From: Chitinophagaceae bacterium
GTDB taxonomy: Bacteria; Bacteroidota; Bacteroidia; Chitinophagales; Chitinophagaceae
NCBI GenBank assembly: GCA_003136915.1
Contig: PLEB01000105.1
Location: 6,559-14,053 of the forward strand
Length of the DNA stretch: 7,495 nucleotides
Reading direction: 5' to 3'
The notes under the pieces were generated by a model. That model was not told the origin of the DNA and ran no database searches. It worked only from the letters and a program-made list of their open reading frames with translations. The stretch's first letter is position 1, and every line of letters starts with the position of its first letter. Positions 1 to 6,832 of this stretch are shown piece after piece. The translations under genes were made by a program, and so were the position numbers.

Positions 1-1688
1 TGAGATTTTTTTTCTTCCGTCCAGTATCGGTTCCAGTGCCGGATCCTGGATCTCTGCAAGGAATCGGATATCAGTAAATGGAATGCTGCAGAGTATTTCC
101 TGATGATGTGCTGTTCGTGCAGTTTCGATATGCTTTTGTCCAGCTGTTCCTGTTTTTCCAATGCTTCATCCAGATTTTTCCCATCCGTTACCAGGTAAAC
201 GGATCGCAAACTATATTCGTTGATCCTGTCGAGCGTCGCTTCTGACTTCTTCAGCTTATCCGGCATGTAATTCATATGCATCATGTCCTGGTCAAAACCC
301 ACACTGTTCATAGTAAAGGCAAAGACGACGGTCAGCAGGAAAATTGCAGCTATAACAAACTTATTTTTTTCCGGATGGTAGTTTGAAAACCGGAGTATCC
401 AGGAACTTCTTTCCGTTTCTCTTTTCCCGCTTGCCGGAACTCCCCCGGCCGTGATGAGCTGCGGAAGAAAGATCAGTGAGCTGAGTGAAGCGCCGATCAG
501 GCTGAAGGCGGCAAACAAGCCCAGATCCTTCAACATTTCGGATTTTACGAACTGAAGTCCCAGGAAGCCGCCAATGGTTGTGAGTCCCCCGATGGTCAGT
601 GGGAAAGCCAGGTCGGCAATCACCGCGCGCATATCGCGGCGGTGGCGAAAATGATTATATACGTGCAGCGAATAATTTATTGCAATACCGAGCACAATGG
701 ATCCAGCCGCCAGCGCAATGACGGATATTGTTCCTTTCATGAGATATATTACGGAAAGGGAAAATAAGGCGCCCAGCAGCACCGGCAGCATAATAATAAA
801 AGGAGCCCGTTTCTTTTTGAAGTACCAGGCAATAAAGACTATAAGAAAAACCAGCGTTATGCCAAGCGTTAAAAAAGAGTCTTTTCTGAGTTGTCTCGCA
901 TTTCCTTCCGAAACAGCAACGGAACCAAAGTATTCAGCATTGACGCCTGAAAAATAATGGGCCTGCAGGTCCTGAATGATGCTGTCCATGCCCAGCAGAA
1001 GTGTTTCATTCTTTCCTGTATTGTTGGCCGGGAAAGCAGGTAAAATAAATGAGAGCAGGTAACGATTATCCCTGGTTACGATATGTCCTTCATATAAATC
1101 AAAATTCTCATCATACTGAAGTTGCCTGATCTTTTTGAACGCGATCGAACTGATCCCAACCGGATCCTTGCTGATAAAACTTTTTAGCACCATCCCGGCC
1201 GGTGAGCTGAGTGTGCGAAGATCCGAAGCCAGGGTCTGTATTAACTGCTGCGGCAAAAGCAGGCTATCAATGCTTGAATAATCAGCGGAATCCAGGAAGA
1301 CAGGCAAATGATCCTGCATGGAAGACATAAGCCGGGGAACCATGCTGTCATTCACCTGATCATTTACTTCGCGGACAAAATCCGGATACCTGCCAAGCAG
1401 TTGCCTTGTGAATGAATCGGAAAAGTTTACAAGCGTTCCGGGCGATGATTTGGTGCTGTCCCTCATTGAAATCATCAGAACCAGCTTGTCGGCGAACTGT
1501 GCGTTCTGCATCAGATCATTCAGTTTTTCAGTCTGCCTGTCCTTCGGTAGTATTTTTGAAATATCTTCTTCAGGATGGATCTTCGAGGCAAAATATCCGG
1601 TTACCAGAAACAGGCCGATGAAAACCGTAAAAAAAATGATCCGGTGTTTCGCAAAATAATTATAGATATGGAGGAAGGTTTTTGCCAT
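1..1688 (-). CDS. RND/MMPL-superfamily exporter (COG4258-like), N-terminal 562 residues, cut by the window edge
   Basis: This is probably an inner-membrane, proton-driven exporter of a lipid-like substrate. The frame is open from the ATG at 1688 to the window start with no stop, so the C-terminal half is missing. The layout is that of one RND half plus part of the second. TM1 is about residues 16-34, followed by a large periplasmic loop to about 270 that opens with EEDISKILP (40-48). TM helices follow at about 273-289, 297-317, 320-343, 361-381 and 387-412, TM7 at about 443-461, and then a second periplasmic loop beginning FDQDMMHMNYMP (465-476). The family usually has about 12 helices and around 800 residues. 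The TM4 motif reads GIAINYSLH (334-342), with Asn338 where MmpL-type pumps carry an Asp. The gene starts 4 bp after the glycosyltransferase stop with no Shine-Dalgarno sequence, which suggests translational coupling. The family is clear. The substrate is unknown; an aryl-polyene/flexirubin or other glycolipid is inferred only from the neighbour. Confidence 0.88.
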   Translation of the reverse strand, partial: MAKTFLHIYNYFAKHRIIFFTVFIGLFLVTGYFASKIHPEEDISKILPKDRQTEKLNDLMQNAQFADKLVLMISMRDSTKSSPGTLVNFSDSFTRQLLGRYPDFVREVNDQVNDSMVPRLMSSMQDHLPVFLDSADYSSIDSLLLPQQLIQTLASDLRTLSSPAGMVLKSFISKDPVGISSIAFKKIRQLQYDENFDLYEGHIVTRDNRYLLSFILPAFPANNTGKNETLLLGMDSIIQDLQAHYFSGVNAEYFGSVAVSEGNARQLRKDSFLTLGITLVFLIVFIAWYFKKKRAPFIIMLPVLLGALFSLSVIYLMKGTISVIALAAGSIVLGIAINYSLHVYNHFRHRRDMRAVIADLAFPLTIGGLTTIGGFLGLQFVKSEMLKDLGLFAAFSLIGASLSSLIFLPQLITAGGVPASGKRETERSSWILRFSNYHPEKNKFVIAAIFLLTVVFAFTMNSVGFDQDMMHMNYMPDKLKKSEATLDRINEYSLRSVYLVTDGKNLDEALEKQEQLDKSISKLHEQHIIRKYSAAFHLLISDSLQRSRIRHWNRYWTEEKKS

Positions 1689-1692
1689 ATTT

Positions 1693-2880
1693 CTATCGGG
1701 CGAGACGTGTTTTATTCTTAAATAATTTAAGCAGGAGGAAAGTAATCAACCCGGTCACCAACCCGGTAACAATAGCAAGTGTAATACTTCCCAGCAGATA
1801 TTGGCTAAAATTATAGCGGATGGCGGATAAACTTAGGGATTTACTGAAACTGATATGCTCTCCGGACGCCGGCATCCAAATGGAGCCTGCCTTATAGCTG
1901 CACCATATGATCAGCGGGATCGCCGGCGGGATACTGATGTTTGCGAAGAGAAGGACGAGTACTTTGTTCAGCCGCAGAAGAACAGCCAGCAGAATGGCTG
2001 CAATAAGCTGAAAACCCCATATGGGTACAATACCCATGAAGATGCCAAATCCAACGGATACTGATTTCCTGATATCCGTTTGATGAGGATGCAGCAATTC
2101 CTGAATAAAGGCTTCCTTCCATTTTTTTTCCAGGAATAATTTCCGAATAAGATTCCGCGGTTTGATATATAGAAAACTGATCAAAACCAGTATTGTATTC
2201 AGAATGCTGATTCGGGTAAAATCCATAAACGGCCTGAAATGGGTCACGCGCTTTCCGGGAGGAGGATAGTACACGGAAACCGGAACTGCGATCACCGGGA
2301 TACCACTCCATGCTGCTCTGACAATTACTTCGATCTCAAATTCATATTTAGGAGTGAAGAAGTGCATATTCCTGAGTCGAAAAATGGGGTACAACCTGTA
2401 GCCCGATTGTGTATCCGGGAGCCGGATTCCCGTTTCCACTTCAAACCAGAAATTCGAAAACCGGTTTCCAAAACTGCTCTTTGAAGGAACGGAAGATTGA
2501 TCCATATTCCGTGCACCGATAATAAGTGAGCCGGGATGCTCTTTCAGGGAGGCTAAAAATTCCGGCAGGTCCTTTGCAAAATGCTGTCCGTCCGAGTCAA
2601 TGGAAATAGCATATTCGTAACCAAGCTCCGTCGCTTTCCTGAATCCCTGACGAAGTGCATAACCCTTTCCCCGGTTTGGCGAGTAACTCATGTTTCCTAT
2701 TTCCTGAAATTCTTTCAGGATTTCCTTTGTTTCATCTGTTGAGCCATCATTTACAACCAGGATATTGTGTGTAAAAAAGCGTATATCCCTTATCAATCCG
2801 GCAAGTGTTCCTGAATTATTAAAGGTGGGCACGAGAACGCAGACTTTCAGCTCATCAAATTGATCCTGTAATGTATTCAT
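1693..2880 (-). CDS. GT2 glycosyltransferase fused to a C-terminal DUF2062 membrane domain
   Basis: This 395-residue protein likely transfers a sugar from an activated donor to a lipid or polyprenyl carrier at the cytoplasmic face of the inner membrane. Residues about 12-215 are a GT-A fold like dolichyl-phosphate mannosyltransferase: VLVPTFNN (15-22), VVNDGSTDET (42-51), NRGKGYALRQGF (69-80), the metal/donor motif DSDGQH (95-100), DTQSGYR (156-162) and KYEFEIE (178-184). A hydrophobic stretch at about 224-239 is followed by DUF2062 (about 250-385), with the hallmark FMGIVPIWGFQ (281-291) and several membrane helices; one more helix lies near 360-388. The ATG at 2880 is the only start possible: no ATG, GTG or TTG precedes it before an in-frame stop at 2971-2973. 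No Shine-Dalgarno sequence is visible. It is followed after 4 bp by the MMPL exporter, and this pair is a recurring unit in aryl-polyene/flexirubin-type clusters (family knowledge). The acceptor cannot be read from the sequence, and the role of DUF2062 is unknown. Confidence 0.9.
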   Translation of the reverse strand: MNTLQDQFDELKVCVLVPTFNNSGTLAGLIRDIRFFTHNILVVNDGSTDETKEILKEFQEIGNMSYSPNRGKGYALRQGFRKATELGYEYAISIDSDGQHFAKDLPEFLASLKEHPGSLIIGARNMDQSSVPSKSSFGNRFSNFWFEVETGIRLPDTQSGYRLYPIFRLRNMHFFTPKYEFEIEVIVRAAWSGIPVIAVPVSVYYPPPGKRVTHFRPFMDFTRISILNTILVLISFLYIKPRNLIRKLFLEKKWKEAFIQELLHPHQTDIRKSVSVGFGIFMGIVPIWGFQLIAAILLAVLLRLNKVLVLLFANISIPPAIPLIIWCSYKAGSIWMPASGEHISFSKSLSLSAIRYNFSQYLLGSITLAIVTGLVTGLITFLLLKLFKNKTRLAR

Positions 2881-2903
2881 GATTGCTTGATGGACTAAAT
2901 TGG

Positions 2904-2927
2904 GGTTGATGGTTGATGGTTGATGGA
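2904..2927. repeat. Heptamer tract (GTTGATG)x3, left arm of an inverted repeat
   Basis: Three perfect tandem GTTGATG units (2905-2911, 2912-2918, 2919-2925) are flanked to give a 24-nt arm. The arm is the reverse complement of 3061-3084 at 23 of 24 positions. A related single copy, TTGATGGACT, occurs at 2887-2896 and again at 2920-2929. The tract lies in the 5' leader of the glycosyltransferase gene. Short tandem heptamers like this are scattered in noncoding DNA of Bacteroidota and cyanobacteria, as I recall, and have no settled function. Confidence 0.85.
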
Positions 2928-3004
2928 CTTTAGGCGTATCAGCGCCTGAAGAGTGCCAGACTACCGTAACTTAAAGTCATTCAAGACTGCAATTTTAATT
3001 CAAA

Positions 3005-3012
3005 CAAAGGTA
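3005..3012 (-). promoter_or_regulatory. Candidate Bacteroidota -7 element for the glycosyltransferase-exporter unit
   Basis: On the minus strand the sequence is TACCTTTG, an exact match to the Bacteroidota -7 consensus TAnnTTTG. It lies about 125 bp upstream of the glycosyltransferase ATG. I could not find a TTG or TTTG -33 partner at the usual 17-23 bp spacing, so the match may be chance. If real, the leader RNA would contain the (GTTGATG)x3 tract region read as CATCAAC. Confidence 0.3.
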
Positions 3013-3060
3013 AACAATGTGGAAGTGGGAAGGGTTTTAGGAGTGAAGGCTGAGCAGACA

Positions 3061-3090
3061 TCCATCAACCATCAACTATCAACCATCAAC
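3061..3090. repeat. Heptamer tract (CATCAAC)x4, right arm of an inverted repeat, overlapping the mscS-family stop codon
   Basis: Four tandem units (3063-3069, 3070-3076, 3077-3083, 3084-3090) read CATCAAC, with the third varying to TATCAAC. The last unit lies inside the 3' end of the mechanosensitive channel gene and supplies its TGA stop (3086-3088). On the transcript this tract would read GTTGATG repeats and could pair with the opposite-facing tract at 2904-2927 across 133 nt. The stop is in the first unit that translation meets, so gain or loss of later units would not alter the protein. Confidence 0.85.
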
Positions 3091-4144
3091 TTTTCACCCT
3101 TAACGTTGGAAGTGATCCGGGAAAATTATCCCTTACGAAGTTCAAAAGTCCTTCACGGACGTAACAGCGCAGATCGAAAGCCTCGGAAGAATTGTTCGCG
3201 CTAACCAGGGCGCGTACCTGGATAGTTTTGTCGGTAAGATCTGTAACCTGGATTATATTGGTTTCTTTGTTCCAGAGCGGTGTCAGGGAAAGTAAACGGC
3301 TGAGTTCGGTACGAAGGGAATCCACTGGAACCGAATAATCGAGGTAAATGAAAACCGTCCCGATCAGGTCGGCTCCGGTGCGGGTCCAGTTTTGAAATGG
3401 CTTCTCAATAAAATAATTGAGCGGGATGATCAGGTTGCGAAGATCCCATAACTTCATCACCACATAGGTAAGTGTAATTTCTTCCACCCTTCCCCATTCC
3501 CCTTCCACAATCAAGACATCATCGATACGTATGGGTTGCGTAAACGCAATTTGAAAACCTGCAAGAAAACTGGACAGGGATCTCTGAGCAGCAAACCCAA
3601 TGATGATACCGCCAACGCCGACACCAGTAAGCAAGCCAGTCCCAATCTTACGCAGCCTGTCAAAACTCATGAGAATAAAGCAGAGCGTGATAATAACAAT
3701 GAGAATGGTCGAAAGCCTTCGGATAAACAGAAGCTGCGTGCGGATCTTTCGCTCGCGGAGATTGTCGCTTTTCTTAATATCATAAGTATAGTACACGTAA
3801 TCTTCACAAATATTCACCACGCCCATAAGCAGAAAAGCAAAAGTGATCATTAGTACGATATCCGCAAATTTGTGCAGGTCAAGATAAAATTCATGGCTCG
3901 TACGCAGCAAAGGAAGCATCAGGTATAGCGTGAGAAAAGGTAGAAAATAAGTGAGTGGCCGGTTCATCCGTTTGGGAATCGAATGCAGGAATGAAAATCC
4001 GTGGTCTGATTTCGTTTGGTGACGAAGAATGAACTGAATAATCACCCGTGTGAGCAATCCGATCCCGATTGCCAGCAAAAAAAGACCCAGGTTCCAGAGA
4101 AAATCTGGAATCCGGTCAAAATAAGCCTGGAGATGTTCAAACAT
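3086..4144 (-). CDS. MscS-family small-conductance mechanosensitive channel
   Basis: This 352-residue inner-membrane channel would open under membrane tension and release small solutes during hypo-osmotic shock. Predicted helices lie at about 17-39, 64-80, 94-113 and 144-161, followed by the pore helix at about 167-200. That is more helices than the three of E. coli MscS. The pore helix carries Gly-rich TGVGVGG (173-179) and GFAAQRSLSSFLAG (183-196). The beta domain follows, with QPIRIDDV (203-210), VEGEWGRVEEI (213-223), IIPLNYF (239-245) and NWTRT (252-256), and then the C-terminal alpha/beta vestibule to 352. By alignment with E. coli MscS, the Gly113 hinge position is Arg188, while Gly121 is kept as Gly196. 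The ATG at 4144 is preceded by an AAGG Shine-Dalgarno core and lies 21 bp after treY, in the same frame. The C-terminal codons and stop run into a heptamer repeat. The family assignment is firm. Ion selectivity and whether it gates as a true osmotic valve are not readable. Confidence 0.93.
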   Translation of the reverse strand: MFEHLQAYFDRIPDFLWNLGLFLLAIGIGLLTRVIIQFILRHQTKSDHGFSFLHSIPKRMNRPLTYFLPFLTLYLMLPLLRTSHEFYLDLHKFADIVLMITFAFLLMGVVNICEDYVYYTYDIKKSDNLRERKIRTQLLFIRRLSTILIVIITLCFILMSFDRLRKIGTGLLTGVGVGGIIIGFAAQRSLSSFLAGFQIAFTQPIRIDDVLIVEGEWGRVEEITLTYVVMKLWDLRNLIIPLNYFIEKPFQNWTRTGADLIGTVFIYLDYSVPVDSLRTELSRLLSLTPLWNKETNIIQVTDLTDKTIQVRALVSANNSSEAFDLRCYVREGLLNFVRDNFPGSLPTLRVKS

Positions 4145-4147
4145 AAT

Positions 4148-4154
4148 TTCCTTC
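4148..4154 (-). promoter_or_regulatory. Ribosome binding site of the mechanosensitive channel gene
   Basis: The minus strand reads GAAGGAA, with the AAGG core 5 nt from the ATG at 4144. It lies in the 21-bp gap after treY and supports that start. It is the only recognisable Shine-Dalgarno sequence among the starts in this window, so the channel may be translated independently of TreY. Confidence 0.6.
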
Positions 4155-4165
4155 GTTAAGGCAAT

Positions 4166-6829
4166 TTAATGATTTTGTGAGAGGAGGGCCGCAACAGGAA
4201 ACGATTTAAATAACAAAACTGTATCTATTGAATCCCCCAGCCCGAGCTCCTGACCAGTCAGAATATTTTTCCAACGTCCTTGTATACCAGAAATTCCCGA
4301 AAGCCTGGGCTCTTCCCTGGTTGATGGTAATGGAGCCAGAATCAATAAACGCAGGTCCTGATTGGCCCGTATAAAGCCGATATGTGCCGCTGTACTGACT
4401 ACGGGAATATATTCGCCGGTATTGAAAAGCCCGGGATGGTCCCTTCGGAAATGCAGGATCTTACGGATAAGAAATAGTTTCTGCATTCCTTCCGCCCGGT
4501 GCTCTTCGACATAGGCCAGCAGGCCGCCTTCTTTTTCTTTTAATATGATCGTTTCCATCTTTTTTTTTCTGAATTCAAAATCAACAGGCAACCGATTATC
4601 CGGATCCACAAGCGAAAGATCCCATAAATCAGCTCCCTGGTAAATATCGGGAATGCCCGGAGCGGTGAGTTTTAGCAGGGTCTGACTAAGTGAAAAAATG
4701 CCCGACCGGGAAATGATCAATTTTGCAAAAGGGAGAAAAGAAGATAAAAATTTGTGGGTCGGTGAAAGGATCTGGTTTACAAAATCATGGCATTCCTTCT
4801 CATAAACTTCATTTGGAGTTTCCCAGTTGGTTTCCTGTTTTTCTTCCCTCAGGGCTTTAGTAAGATATGCATCGAATCTTTTTCGAAAGTTCATGCTGAT
4901 TCGCTGGTCTTCCGGGATGGCCCCGAGCAGGGCCTGGTAGATCAGGTATTCATCATTCGCTGAAGGGGAGCGCTTGTTTTCATGCGCGCTGATGAATGGC
5001 CCGTTGAGTAAATTCCATTTTTCATTTAAGCTAATCCATTCATCAGCAAAAAGACTGATCAGGTTAATTCGTAAACGGTTGTCCTCTCCCCGTTTGGTAT
5101 CATGCGTCGAAGTCGCATTCAGGCTAAGCCCCGCCTTCTGCTGACGTTGCTTCATAAGTTCATGAAACTTTTTAGCATCGACAATGCTGTGGCCAGGCGA
5201 ATCTCCAACCTCATTATGACCAATGAGTACGTTATAATTATAAAAAGCCGTATCCTCAGTTCCCTTTGCGGCCAGCGGAGCCGTATACTGTGCCCATCTT
5301 CGCAGGAAATACAAAACCTCCTTCGCGGATTCATCTTCAGCGCTTGTGTTGAAAAGGGGCCTTAACATGCCAAGTCCTTCAGCAGATTCAGGTGATTTTC
5401 CGGTTGCTTTAGCAAAGGCGATATCCATCCAGTGCTGGTCCGTTTCAGATAAGGGCAATTTATCCGCATAAATCCGGTATACAGGAAAAGCTGCCATGAG
5501 TACGGCCAATGCCTTTCTAATATTCTCAGGCGATAATCCCGGTCCTTTTTTTAGTATAAGGGGAGTCAGCCATCGCATCAGGTTATTTAATTCGCCTTCC
5601 AGATGAGAATTGAGAAATGCCCATTTTTTATCGAACACCAGATCATCGTAAGATTCTTCACTGATTTGTTTATTGAAATAGTCCTTTAGTTTTTGTTTGC
5701 CGGAATGATCTGTAAGCAATTGATTGACGAAAGAAAGAAAATCATAACCTGTTGTTCCTTGTACCGGCCACGAAGGAATTGTTTCTTCGTTTTCCTGTAA
5801 GATTTTTTCTGTGATTATATAAGCATCGGCGCCGACGAGGGCACGGAGTCTCTTAAGGTATGCTTCCGGATCAAACAGTCCGTCAATATGATCCACGCGA
5901 AAGCCCTGGACCAGGCCGTTATTATACAGGGAATACAATAAGGGATGCCAGTTGCTAAAGACATTTTCATCTTCCATGCGGAGGCAGATGAGACTGTTTA
6001 CGGCAAAAAAGCGGCGATAATTCATTTTTGTAAAGCTCGTTTTCCAACTGCACAACTGGTAATGCTGATGGAATAATAGTTCTTCCAGCAAGTGTGGATC
6101 CTGGTTGATATAATTGCAATAAGTTCCTCCCAAATCCTTCAACCTTGGGGTATTCCATATTTCGTCAAACATTTTTTTCTTAAAATATATCCATTCATGC
6201 CAGGGCAAAAAGGCGAAGGACCCGGCTTTATCTGCCCAGGCGAGCAACGGCAGGAACAGTTCCGGAATCACCGCACAGATCCAATCATAAGTGCTGGTGG
6301 CGACGGGGTAAGCCTGATTTTTATACCGGAAAAAGAATCCCCCGGCCCCAAAGACCAACTGAATATTGCCTTCATTCACACAATCCCTTAATTCCTTTTC
6401 AAGAAAAGGAAGCATGATATGAATTGGAGCTTGTGGAATTTTGGCTGAGCGTGCAGGCGATTGGGGTATGATATCAAAAAAAGAATAGAAGTCCGATCGT
6501 CTTCCTCTTTCCAGCACATCATATATCCAGGGATTGTTTGTGGAATAGGCCATATGATTGGGAACAATATCCTGCACCCATCCCATATTATGGTCCTTTA
6601 GAAAAGAAGTTATGGATTCCCAGGCTTCAGGGGTTCCGATCTCCGGGTTAAGCTCCAGCGGATTGGTTACATCATAACCGTGTTCACTTCCGGGAACTGC
6701 CCGCGTAACCGGAGACGCATAAATGGTGGAAATGCCGAGCTCGTACAGGTAAGGAAGAATATCCGATAATTGCGAAAAATTAAAACCATGACAAAGCTGG
6801 ATCCTGTAAGTAGCCGTGGGCGTATACAT
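4166..6829 (-). CDS. treY: Maltooligosyltrehalose synthase (GH13 family)
   Basis: This cytoplasmic enzyme isomerises the reducing-end alpha-1,4 bond of a maltooligosaccharide to alpha,alpha-1,1, giving maltooligosyltrehalose, the substrate of TreZ. The family N-terminus TATYRIQL (5-12) fits the ATG at 6829. GH13 regions are visible in order: region I DIVPNHM (87-93); region II GFRVDHIDGL (309-318) with nucleophile Asp313; region III YIITEKIL (337-344) with acid/base Glu341; region IV TSTHDTKRGED (573-583) with Asp577. TreY-specific signatures follow: GTEDTAFY (523-530), PGIPDIYQGADLWDL (724-738) and VDPDNRLPVDF (741-751). At 887 residues it is long. Actinobacterial and archaeal enzymes are about 720-780, and much of the excess seems to lie between regions I and II (about 165-250). 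Its start is 3 bp after the treZ stop, with only one intervening codon in the same frame and a poor Shine-Dalgarno sequence, so coupling to treZ is likely. The substrate is probably glycogen-derived dextrins. A debranching gene (treX/glgX) is not seen here. Confidence 0.97.
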   Translation of the reverse strand: MYTPTATYRIQLCHGFNFSQLSDILPYLYELGISTIYASPVTRAVPGSEHGYDVTNPLELNPEIGTPEAWESITSFLKDHNMGWVQDIVPNHMAYSTNNPWIYDVLERGRRSDFYSFFDIIPQSPARSAKIPQAPIHIMLPFLEKELRDCVNEGNIQLVFGAGGFFFRYKNQAYPVATSTYDWICAVIPELFLPLLAWADKAGSFAFLPWHEWIYFKKKMFDEIWNTPRLKDLGGTYCNYINQDPHLLEELLFHQHYQLCSWKTSFTKMNYRRFFAVNSLICLRMEDENVFSNWHPLLYSLYNNGLVQGFRVDHIDGLFDPEAYLKRLRALVGADAYIITEKILQENEETIPSWPVQGTTGYDFLSFVNQLLTDHSGKQKLKDYFNKQISEESYDDLVFDKKWAFLNSHLEGELNNLMRWLTPLILKKGPGLSPENIRKALAVLMAAFPVYRIYADKLPLSETDQHWMDIAFAKATGKSPESAEGLGMLRPLFNTSAEDESAKEVLYFLRRWAQYTAPLAAKGTEDTAFYNYNVLIGHNEVGDSPGHSIVDAKKFHELMKQRQQKAGLSLNATSTHDTKRGEDNRLRINLISLFADEWISLNEKWNLLNGPFISAHENKRSPSANDEYLIYQALLGAIPEDQRISMNFRKRFDAYLTKALREEKQETNWETPNEVYEKECHDFVNQILSPTHKFLSSFLPFAKLIISRSGIFSLSQTLLKLTAPGIPDIYQGADLWDLSLVDPDNRLPVDFEFRKKKMETIILKEKEGGLLAYVEEHRAEGMQKLFLIRKILHFRRDHPGLFNTGEYIPVVSTAAHIGFIRANQDLRLLILAPLPSTREEPRLSGISGIQGRWKNILTGQELGLGDSIDTVLLFKSFPVAALLSQNH

Positions 6830-6832
6830 CTT

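Larger units (their letters stand above)
2904..3084. repeat. 181-bp inverted-repeat structure (24-bp arms, 133-nt centre); possible long hairpin or MITE-like element
   Basis: The arms 2904-2927 and 3061-3084 match as an inverted repeat with one mismatch. Most of the 205-bp spacer between the channel gene and the glycosyltransferase gene falls within it. The centre holds a short hairpin-like pair (AGGCG at 2932-2936 and CGCCT at 2943-2947) and a candidate promoter element. I see no transposase, no convincing target-site duplication and no U-tract that would make it a standard terminator. It may act as a transcript-end stabiliser or a mobile miniature repeat, or it may be a chance pairing of two microsatellite-like tracts. 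Confidence 0.5.

Noticed and set aside
697..1659. Plus-strand ORFs at 697-957, 1408-1659 and 1412-1621
   Set aside because: They are antisense to the MMPL exporter, whose frame is open across the whole 1688 bases with clear membrane topology.
1892..2311. Minus-strand 139-codon ORF
   Set aside because: It is an out-of-frame shadow inside the glycosyltransferase-DUF2062 gene, whose own frame carries all the family motifs without interruption.
2932..2947. Small hairpin AGGCG/CGCCT as a terminator
   Set aside because: It has only five base pairs and no following U-tract; it is too weak to call a terminator.
2953..3204. Plus-strand 83-codon ORF across the spacer and the end of the channel gene
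   Set aside because: It overlaps the channel gene antisense, and its centre (SINHQLSTIN) is just translated heptamer repeat, a familiar source of spurious proteins.
3536..3853. Plus-strand 105-codon ORF
   Set aside because: It is fully antisense to the well-supported MscS coding region, with a low-complexity polar composition and no recognisable domain.
6092..6391. Plus-strand 99-codon ORF
   Set aside because: It is antisense to treY, and the treY frame there is intact and conserved in character.
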